NCBI GenBank assembly: GCA_000437755.1
Contig: FR900166.1
Coordinates: 52,447-57,736 of the forward strand
Direction: 5' to 3'
Length of the DNA: 5,290 nucleotides
From: Roseburia sp. CAG:303
GTDB taxonomy: Bacteria; Bacillota; Clostridia; Lachnospirales; Lachnospiraceae
Position 1 is the first letter of the stretch, and every line of letters starts with the position of its first letter. The notes under the pieces were generated by a model, which was not told where the DNA came from, did no database searches, and saw only the letters and a list, made by a program, of their open reading frames with translations. A program made the translations under genes and the position numbers. Positions 1 through 4,472 of the stretch are shown one piece after another.

Positions 1-328
1 CCAGTACGGTACTGTTGATTTCTTCTGCATTCTTAACCTCTTTTGTAAATCCACGGAATAACTGCGAAAGAATAACACCTGAATTACCTCTTGCCCCGCG
101 GAGTGAGCCGGTAGAGATGGCCTTGCTTAATGACACAAAGTCAGGATTCTCTATTGCTGCTACCTCTTTTGCTGCTGACATGATCGTCATGGTCATATTT
201 GTACCAGTATCACCGTCTGGCACTGGAAATACATTTAATTCATTGATCCATTCTTTCTTTGCTTCCAGATTTTTCGCACCTGCCAGAAACATCTTCTGTG
301 CAAGTACAGCATCTAACGTTTTAACCAC
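1..328 (-). CDS. fakA: Fatty acid kinase ATP-binding subunit (DAK2/DhaL domain), N-terminal part
   Basis: Partial gene: the first 109 codons are present and the rest lies left of base 1. The protein begins VVKTLDAVLAQKMFLAGAKN and carries the DAK2/DhaL nucleotide-binding signature PVPDGDTGTNM at residues 35-45, where D38 and D40 would bind magnesium. A second signature, GSLRGARGNSGVILSQLFRG, lies at residues 74-93. These match FakA/YloV proteins (about 550 residues), in which the DAK2 domain binds ATP and, with a FakB lipid carrier, phosphorylates exogenous fatty acids in the cytoplasm. The start is GTG at 328, chosen because AGGAGG lies 8 nt upstream and the DAK2 homology begins a few residues later. 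The gene follows the yloU-like gene by 20 bp and is surely cotranscribed with it. The similar DhaL of dihydroxyacetone kinase is less likely, because of the yloU neighbour and the INELNVFPVPDGDTGTNM context. Confidence 0.9.
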   Translation of the reverse strand, partial: MVKTLDAVLAQKMFLAGAKNLEAKKEWINELNVFPVPDGDTGTNMTMTIMSAAKEVAAIENPDFVSLSKAISTGSLRGARGNSGVILSQLFRGFTKEVKNAEEINSTVL

Positions 329-336
329 GATTGGTT

Positions 337-342
337 CCTCCT
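337..342 (-). promoter_or_regulatory. Ribosome binding site of fakA
   Basis: AGGAGG on the minus strand lies 8 nt before the GTG at 328. It fixes this non-ATG start. The site sits in the 20-bp gap after the yloU stop codon. Confidence 0.85.
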
Positions 343-348
343 AATTAC

Positions 349-708
349 TTAATCAATAATTCTTACGCCTTCAACATATATTTGAATCTTTTTTACTTTC
401 AGCCCCGTAAACTGTTCTACTTCATATCTGACACTTGAAACCAGATTGTCAGATACCGTAAAGATGGATACTCCATAAGCCACTATCACATGAAAGCTTA
501 AGGAAACCTCATTATCTTCTCCAATCTCAACATCAATCCCCTTGGTCAGGCTGTCTTTCTTTAATAATTTGACAAGTCCGTCTTTCATGCTGATCGCAGC
601 CATACCTACTATACCAAAACATCCGACTGCAACTGTGCCGGCATACTTTGCTATAACACTTTCATCTATTGTAACATTACCATTAGCAGTAGTGATCGTT
701 CCCTTCAT
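349..708 (-). CDS. yloU: Asp23/Gls24 family envelope stress protein, YloU-like
   Basis: A complete small protein of 119 residues, starting MKGTITTANGNVTIDESVIA and ending YVEGVRIID. The Asp23/Gls24 family pattern is visible throughout: an N-terminal 'G.VTI...VIAKYAG' segment, a central GIVGMA, and the C-terminal 'V..I.I.VEGVR' strand. Members are cytoplasmic proteins of about 110-180 residues; some attach to the membrane through partners and respond to cell envelope stress. YloU itself has no firmly established biochemical role. The start at 708 is preferred over an in-frame ATG at 729 because AGGAGG at 716-721 gives a 7-nt spacer to 708, whereas the longer start would translate through its own ribosome binding site. 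It is the first gene of an operon with the fakA-like gene, which supports a link to membrane lipid or envelope physiology. Confidence 0.9.
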   Translation of the reverse strand: MKGTITTANGNVTIDESVIAKYAGTVAVGCFGIVGMAAISMKDGLVKLLKKDSLTKGIDVEIGEDNEVSLSFHVIVAYGVSIFTVSDNLVSSVRYEVEQFTGLKVKKIQIYVEGVRIID

Positions 709-715
709 CGTAAGT

Positions 716-721
716 CCTCCT
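716..721 (-). promoter_or_regulatory. Ribosome binding site of yloU that decides its start
   Basis: AGGAGG on the minus strand is followed by a 7-nt spacer and the ATG at 708. Its position rules out the upstream in-frame ATG at 729, which would be only a few bases 5' of this site. Confidence 0.8.
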
Positions 722-751
722 TTATGCATTATATCGCTTTAATTTTTTTAT

Positions 752-780
752 AGTATAGCATAAAAGAAAGAAAATGAAAA
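752..780 (-). promoter_or_regulatory. Sigma-A-type promoter of the yloU-fakA operon
   Basis: On the minus strand the -35 box is TTTTCA (775-780, 4 of 6 consensus matches). The spacer is 17 bp and the -10 box is TATACT (752-757), preceded by TG at 759-760, which makes an extended -10 (TGCTATACT). Transcription would begin near 745 and leave a leader of about 37 nt before the yloU start. The extended -10 compensates for the weak -35. Confidence 0.7.
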
Positions 781-807
781 GATTTTTAATAAAATTATTA
801 AAAAAGC
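781..807. promoter_or_regulatory. AT-rich core between divergent promoters (possible UP elements)
   Basis: Of these 27 bp between the two -35 boxes, 24 are A or T, with short A and T runs. Such tracts directly upstream of -35 boxes can act as UP elements that contact the RNA polymerase alpha subunit. Here one tract could serve both promoters. That role is inferred from base composition and position only. Confidence 0.4.
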
Positions 808-836
808 TTGCAAAATACAAATAATTCTGTTAGAAT
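808..836 (+). promoter_or_regulatory. Sigma-A-type promoter of rpmB
   Basis: TTGCAA (808-813, -35), a 17-bp spacer and TAGAAT (831-836, -10), with TG at 828-829 giving an extended -10 (TGTTAGAAT). Transcription would begin near 843, leaving a leader of about 48 nt. Near-consensus boxes with ideal spacing fit a highly expressed ribosomal protein gene. Confidence 0.8.
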
Positions 837-847
837 ACCATATGTTG

Positions 848-861
848 TGGTCAAATGACCA
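848..861 (+). repeat. Perfect inverted repeat in the rpmB leader
   Basis: TGGTCA-AA-TGACCA is a perfect 6-bp palindrome with a 2-base centre. It begins a few bases after the predicted rpmB transcription start. As RNA it could fold as a 5-bp GGU-containing stem (UGGUC/GACCA) with an AAAU loop near the 5' end of the messenger. As DNA it could be an operator. The arms resemble the TGGTC...GACCA halves of GntR/FadR-type operators, but the centre is longer than in FadR sites, so no regulator is assigned. Confidence 0.45.
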
Positions 862-875
862 GGTACTCTTATATC

Positions 876-884
876 AAGGAGGTG
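876..884 (+). promoter_or_regulatory. Ribosome binding site of rpmB, very strong
   Basis: AAGGAGGTG pairs with nine consecutive bases of the 16S anti-Shine-Dalgarno sequence, and its AGGAGG core sits 8 nt before the ATG at 891. Such a long match fits high translation of a ribosomal protein. Confidence 0.85.
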
Positions 885-890
885 TGAATC

Positions 891-1076
891 ATGGCAAAAT
901 GTGCAATTTGTAGTAAAGCTGCTCACTTTGGAAATAATGTGAGCCATTCTCATAGAAGATCAAACAGAATCTGGAAGTCAAATGTAAAGTCAGTTAAGGT
1001 TAATGTTAACGGAACTGCTCAGAAAATGTATGTATGTACAAGATGTTTAAGATCTGGATTTGTTGAGAGAGCTTAA
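891..1076 (+). CDS. rpmB: 50S ribosomal protein L28 (bL28), zinc-ribbon form
   Basis: A complete 61-residue protein, usual length for bL28 in Firmicutes. It begins MAKCAICSKAAHFGNNVSHS and continues with the conserved HRRSNRIWK block; the C-terminal YVCTRCLRSG is also typical. The four cysteines C4, C7, C49 and C52 form two CxxC pairs, marking the zinc-binding (C+) type; zinc-free paralogues lack these pairs. L28 is a component of the large ribosomal subunit. The gene is monocistronic: it has its own promoter, a strong ribosome binding site and a terminator directly downstream. It is divergent from yloU-fakA, an arrangement shared with Bacillus subtilis. Its codons and length show nothing abnormal. 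Confidence 0.97.
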   Translation: MAKCAICSKAAHFGNNVSHSHRRSNRIWKSNVKSVKVNVNGTAQKMYVCTRCLRSGFVERA

Positions 1077-1093
1077 TTTTAAAATAAGAACTT

Positions 1094-1130
1094 ATAAAAG
1101 AAGGTGTTTTTACATCTTCTTTTATTTTTT
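1094..1130 (+). terminator. Intrinsic terminator of rpmB
   Basis: A 14-bp stem (1094-1107 with 1112-1125, one G-U pair at 1104/1115) closes a TTTT loop and runs into six T residues at 1125-1130. The stem is AT-rich but long. It lies 17 bp after the rpmB stop codon. Confidence 0.85.
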
Positions 1131-1156
1131 GGAATAAATAGATATTTCAGCAAAGC

Positions 1157-1185
1157 AAAAAGGACAGCCTGCACGGCCGTCCTTT
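1157..1185 (-). terminator. Intrinsic terminator of the tpiA-chemoreceptor unit
   Basis: On the minus strand an 11-bp stem AAAGGACGGCC / GGCTGTCCTTT (1175-1185 with 1159-1169, one G-T pair) closes a GTGCA loop. It is followed by TTTTT at 1157-1161, which overlaps the stem end. It begins 10 bp after the chemoreceptor stop codon and faces the rpmB terminator, so the two convergent units are insulated. Confidence 0.8.
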
Positions 1186-1195
1186 CGCTTTTCAT

Positions 1196-3604
1196 TTATA
1201 ATTTGAATTTTCCTACTACTTCATTCAAATCAGAAGCAATACTGCTTGTATCTTCCGACATCTGGGAGATTCCCTTTACATCTTCCGTAACGTCATCTAC
1301 TACCTGTGTAATGCCATTGCTGATATCCGAGGTTGTCTGGGAAGCCTGGGCAATACTCTGGATCGCTTGAGATACTTCGGTCATAATATTCTTGATACTA
1401 TTTGACATATCGGAAATACTATGTGCCAGTTCTTCGATACTCTCTGCATCATTGCCATACTGCTGGGCAACTTCCACAAAACTGTCATAATCCGGTGTAA
1501 CCGTATTCTTTACGAAATCAAGAATACCACCTGCTGCACTGTTCAGATCATCAAATGCCTTCTGGACATCTCCGATTGTATTCTGGATACGTTCGACAGC
1601 AGAAGCTGTTCCCTTCGCCAGTTTTCCAATCTCAGAAGCAACCACCGCAAACCCTTTTCCCTGTTCCCCGGCACGTGCTGCTTCAATGGATGCGTTTAAT
1701 GATAATAAATCAATCTGGTCGGCAATACCTGAAATGACAGATGCAAGTTCACCGATATTATCCACTACCTTTGCATTTTCCATGGTAATGGTAAGCTTCT
1801 TTTCAAAATCAACGGAAAGCTCACTTGCGGATTCATATGCCTTTTTGCTGTTTTCGCCAACCTGTTCCGCTCTCTTACGGATTTCTCCGACCATCTTCAT
1901 ACTGTTTTCGGTTTCATCGGTCAGAACATTAATATTGGACAGAACCTCTTCTGCAGATGCATTTACCTCTTCGGTTGCTGCACCTGCCGTCATCATGGAT
2001 TCATTTACTTCATTCATATTGTTCTGAATCTGACGGAATTGTTCGGTCAGTCTCTGTGCCGCATCAAATAATTCTTTGCTTGAATTATCGATCTTGCTGG
2101 AATGTTCTGCAATATTTACAATCATTCCCTTATTGCTGTCATACATTCTGTTCAGGGATTCTGCCATAAGTGCCAGTTCATCGCCGGACTGGATTCTTAA
2201 CGGTTCTACCGTAAAGTCTCCCTCTGCAAGTACCCCTGCAAATACATTGACTTTCTTAAGACGTTTGATAATGGATGTAACCGCAATAACAATAACTACT
2301 GCTGATATAACTATAGCTAACAGGCAGAGCATGATTAATACGACTGTCATCTGGGTTATGGACTGCATGACTTCCTTTTCCGGAATGGCAATCATAATTT
2401 TCCAGCCATTACTCTCCAATGTACTATAATAAACATTATACTTCTTACCGCCGTCCGTATATTCTGTTTCGCCGCTGTCATTCTGTACAACAGTTTCACC
2501 GGCTTTTGCAAGAGATTCATTCTCCTCATCCACAATTTTCAGGCCCTTGGAAACATTCTTTTCCGTACTTCCTGCCAGATATTTTCCTTCTGCAGAAAGA
2601 AGGGTTGCCTTACCATTGTCCCCGATGGCTGCATTTCCGATAAATTCCTTGATATTATCCAGGCTGACATCCACCGTTACACATCCGATAAATACATTAT
2701 CCGTAAACATCGGCACAATTGCTGTCACCTTAAAACTTCTTGCAGTGATATCATACATCGGTTCTGTTAATATCGTGCTTTTTACTTCTTTTGCCATCAT
2801 ATAGAACTTCTGTTTGAAATAGCTGTTATCCGCAGTACTATACTTATATGTAATCTGAATCTTACCATTATCCCTTATGGCATATGGTCCGACATAATAA
2901 ATGGTCTCTTCTTCCGATGATTCTTCCTCAGAATCGGCCATTCCCTGTTCTGCCGTAGACACCGTGGCATTCGCCTCTATTTTTTCGATTCCATTTGTAA
3001 AATAGCCGGATTCAAACCAGATACCGCTTCCGATCAGTGCATCATTCTGTGTCACAATATCAACCAGTTCGGTTTCAAAGGAATCCAGATTCACCTGCTG
3101 GTAGCTGCTATTTACCGTACTTGCCAGTGTATTGGCAATATCTATAATCTTGGTAAAGTAATTCGTTACTTTATTTCCCTGAACCTGCAATTCCGCCTCC
3201 ATCTGGGCGGAAATGGCACTGTTAATATTTTTACTTCCATATTGCACACTGATAATAGTCAGTGCAGTCATCGCGATGATCGTAATCGGAAGAACCGTAA
3301 CCAATATCTTTGTCTTCATGGATGCTGATTTTTTTGCATTTTTAACTTTTTTCGTCTTTCCCGTTTTCGGCATCCTTGAAATTTTCTTTTCTTTTCCGCC
3401 TTCGTCTTTTCCCTTTTCCTTTTTCGTTCTTACTTTTTTTACCCGTTCTTTTTTTTCCTTGACCTTCGCAGGTTTCTCCTTTTTTACCCGCTCCTTCTTC
3501 TCTTTTTTTACTTTTTCTTTGTTTTCACTCTTCATTTTCCCAGTAAATAAGCTCTTTTTCTTCTTATCTTCGTTTCTCTCCTTTTCCTGTAATGATGTTT
3601 CCAT
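1196..3604 (-). CDS. Transmembrane methyl-accepting chemotaxis protein with Cache sensor and Lys-rich N-terminal tail
   Basis: An 802-residue chemoreceptor that would sense a ligand outside the cell and control CheA through CheW. Order of parts: a very basic cytoplasmic tail (1-98); membrane helix 1 (about 99-121); an extracellular region (about 122-415) of the size and style of a double Cache domain; membrane helix 2 (about 419-445); a HAMP domain (about 446-494, with AEGDF and SGDELALMAESLNRM); and a coiled-coil signalling domain to the end. The hairpin tip NASIEAARAGEQGKGFAVVA (637-656) keeps the receptor and CheW/CheA contact residues N637, E641, R644 and E647. ATEEVNASAEEV (543-554) resembles a methylation region. 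There is no C-terminal CheR-docking pentapeptide; the protein ends GKFKL. The start is supported by AAGGAGG at 3613-3619, 8 nt upstream. A Ser/Glu-rich stretch (225-233) interrupts the sensor. The ligand cannot be told: the R-x-W-Y part of the amino-acid-binding dCache motif is not clearly present near QKFY (265-268). It lies 20 bp after tpiA. Confidence 0.93.
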   Translation of the reverse strand: METSLQEKERNEDKKKKSLFTGKMKSENKEKVKKEKKERVKKEKPAKVKEKKERVKKVRTKKEKGKDEGGKEKKISRMPKTGKTKKVKNAKKSASMKTKILVTVLPITIIAMTALTIISVQYGSKNINSAISAQMEAELQVQGNKVTNYFTKIIDIANTLASTVNSSYQQVNLDSFETELVDIVTQNDALIGSGIWFESGYFTNGIEKIEANATVSTAEQGMADSEEESSEEETIYYVGPYAIRDNGKIQITYKYSTADNSYFKQKFYMMAKEVKSTILTEPMYDITARSFKVTAIVPMFTDNVFIGCVTVDVSLDNIKEFIGNAAIGDNGKATLLSAEGKYLAGSTEKNVSKGLKIVDEENESLAKAGETVVQNDSGETEYTDGGKKYNVYYSTLESNGWKIMIAIPEKEVMQSITQMTVVLIMLCLLAIVISAVVIVIAVTSIIKRLKKVNVFAGVLAEGDFTVEPLRIQSGDELALMAESLNRMYDSNKGMIVNIAEHSSKIDNSSKELFDAAQRLTEQFRQIQNNMNEVNESMMTAGAATEEVNASAEEVLSNINVLTDETENSMKMVGEIRKRAEQVGENSKKAYESASELSVDFEKKLTITMENAKVVDNIGELASVISGIADQIDLLSLNASIEAARAGEQGKGFAVVASEIGKLAKGTASAVERIQNTIGDVQKAFDDLNSAAGGILDFVKNTVTPDYDSFVEVAQQYGNDAESIEELAHSISDMSNSIKNIMTEVSQAIQSIAQASQTTSDISNGITQVVDDVTEDVKGISQMSEDTSSIASDLNEVVGKFKL
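3431..3535 (-). repeat. Imperfect 45-bp tandem repeat in the lysine-rich tail of the chemoreceptor
   Basis: The residues EKKERVKK occur twice in the receptor tail, at 35-42 and 50-57, exactly 15 residues (45 bp) apart. On the plus strand the matching DNA TTTTTTACCCG recurs with its ACCCG at 3441 and 3486. Codon choice differs between the copies (for example CGG-rich versus AAG/AAA spelling around them), so this is an old or imperfect duplication inside a low-complexity region that could expand or contract. Confidence 0.5.
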
Positions 3605-3624
3605 GATCTTTCCCTCCTTCTGGA

Positions 3625-4383
3625 TTAATCATACTTTTCTCGTATTTTTACAACTTTTGCAAAATCCGTATTCAGACTCGCAGTTCCCAAAAGTCCGCCG
3701 TCAATATCCTTAATTGGGAAGATAGTATCCGCATTTGATGCATTTACACTACCGCCATATAAAACAGTCACATTCTCTGCCACATCACTGCCATAAATGC
3801 TCTCAATACTTCTTCTGATTTCCATGCAGCCTTCCTCTGCCTGCTCCTTTGTTGCTCCAATCCCCGTTCCGATCGCCCAGATTGGTTCATAAGAAAAGAT
3901 ACAGCTGCTGACATCTTCCTTCTGTACTCCCTGCAACATCTCCATAATCTGTCTGTGAATATACTGTTTTGCCAGACCATCACCCCGAATCTCAAGAGAT
4001 TCTCCACAGCATGCCATCGGTACAAGACCGTATTCCAAAGCTTTGATAATCTTCTTGTTTACGATCTCATTTGTTTCACCAAAATATTTCCTGCGCTCAG
4101 AATGTCCCAGAATCACATGGGTTACTCCTGCTTCTTTCAGCATCACAGGTGATATTTCTCCTGTATAGGCACCTTTGTCCTCAAAATACATATTCTCGGC
4201 GCCCACATGGATATCAGTACCTTCTACGCAATCCAAAACTGTCTGAATCGTAAGGTAAGGTGCACAGATAATGATATCCGTGTCCGTGTCTTTGAGCATC
4301 GGAACCAACTCTCCCAAAAGACTCTTTGCCTCACTTCTCGTCATGTTCATCTTCCAGTTTGCTGCTACAGTTTTTTTTCGCAT
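3625..4383 (-). CDS. tpiA: Triosephosphate isomerase
   Basis: Interconverts glyceraldehyde 3-phosphate and dihydroxyacetone phosphate in the cytoplasm, in glycolysis and gluconeogenesis. It has 252 residues, the normal size, and begins MRKKTVAANWKMN. Catalytic residues are visible: N9 and K11 in ANWKMN, H94 in ILGHSERR, and E166 in SYEPIW. The mobile loop 6, PIWAIGTG (167-174), and the phosphate-binding YGGS (209-212) are intact. One deviation is visible: the late phosphate-binding motif, normally VGGAS, reads LGTAS, so the second glycine is threonine at 234. The ATG at 4383 was chosen because GGAGGA lies 7 nt upstream and the family N-terminus aligns there; an in-frame ATG at 4437 would add 18 unrelated residues and lie between the promoter and the ribosome binding site. 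The usual gap-pgk-tpi-gpm neighbours are absent here; a chemoreceptor gene follows 20 bp downstream, so this could be a second tpi copy or the only one. Confidence 0.96.
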   Translation of the reverse strand: MRKKTVAANWKMNMTRSEAKSLLGELVPMLKDTDTDIIICAPYLTIQTVLDCVEGTDIHVGAENMYFEDKGAYTGEISPVMLKEAGVTHVILGHSERRKYFGETNEIVNKKIIKALEYGLVPMACCGESLEIRGDGLAKQYIHRQIMEMLQGVQKEDVSSCIFSYEPIWAIGTGIGATKEQAEEGCMEIRRSIESIYGSDVAENVTVLYGGSVNASNADTIFPIKDIDGGLLGTASLNTDFAKVVKIREKYD

Positions 4384-4390
4384 ATCTCTT

Positions 4391-4396
4391 TCCTCC
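4391..4396 (-). promoter_or_regulatory. Ribosome binding site of tpiA that decides its start
   Basis: GGAGGA on the minus strand, 7 nt before the ATG at 4383. It supports the family-typical MRKK start over the in-frame upstream ATG codons at 4437 and 4398. Confidence 0.85.
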
Positions 4397-4422
4397 ATCC
4401 CTTTCCGACTGATTCTCCGTTC

Positions 4423-4471
4423 AGCCTTTATTAACATATTTTACATCATTTACATAATTTAGTCAAAGGCT
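4423..4471. repeat. Inverted repeat flanking the tpiA promoter
   Basis: AGCCTTT at 4423-4429 and its exact complement AAAGGCT at 4465-4471 on the plus strand lie 42 bp apart, about four helical turns. They bracket the -10 box, and one arm overlaps the -35 box. Such placement could be a split operator for a looping or dimeric repressor, but 7-bp arms at this distance can also arise by chance. Confidence 0.25.
4438..4466 (-). promoter_or_regulatory. Sigma-A-type promoter of tpiA and the chemoreceptor
   Basis: On the minus strand TTGACT (4461-4466, -35), a 17-bp spacer and TAAAAT (4438-4443, -10). Each box has five of six consensus bases. Transcription would begin near 4431 and leave a leader of about 47 nt before tpiA. 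It lies just after the stop codon of the ABC importer gene, so tpiA can be transcribed independently. No separate promoter was found for the chemoreceptor. Confidence 0.8.
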
Positions 4472-4472
4472 T

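Noticed and set aside
15..344. Plus-strand open frame of 109 codons at the left edge
   Set aside because: It lies antisense to the fakA start, whose minus-strand product has clear DAK2 motifs. The plus-strand product matches nothing recognisable.
709..729. Longer yloU start at the ATG at 729
   Set aside because: The extra seven codons would include the AGGAGG ribosome binding site, and the family homology begins at the ATG at 708.
728..733. TATAAT on the minus strand as a second yloU -10 box
   Set aside because: Transcription would start at the ribosome binding site itself, and no -35 box is found at a suitable distance.
1686..2027. Plus-strand open frames inside the chemoreceptor region
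   Set aside because: Shadows of the coiled-coil signalling domain coded on the minus strand. They have no ribosome binding site and no motifs.
3605..3680. Separate promoter (sigma-A or motility sigma-D type) for the chemoreceptor in the tpiA 3' end
   Set aside because: A TATGAT at the tpiA stop has no suitable -35 box, and no GCCGATAT-like sigma-D -10 box is present.
3213..3713. Plus-strand open frame of 166 codons, rich in Phe and Ser
   Set aside because: It is the antisense of the lysine-rich chemoreceptor tail and the end of tpiA. Lys codons AAA/AAG read backwards give Phe and Leu, and there is no ribosome binding site or family resemblance.
4384..4437. Longer tpiA start at the ATG at 4437
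   Set aside because: It would sit upstream of or at the predicted transcription start, near the -10 box, and add 18 residues absent from the family.
4442..4458. Short tandem repeat (ATGTAAATG-type, minus strand) inside the tpiA promoter spacer
   Set aside because: Two imperfect AT-rich copies in an AT-rich spacer are readily explained by base composition.
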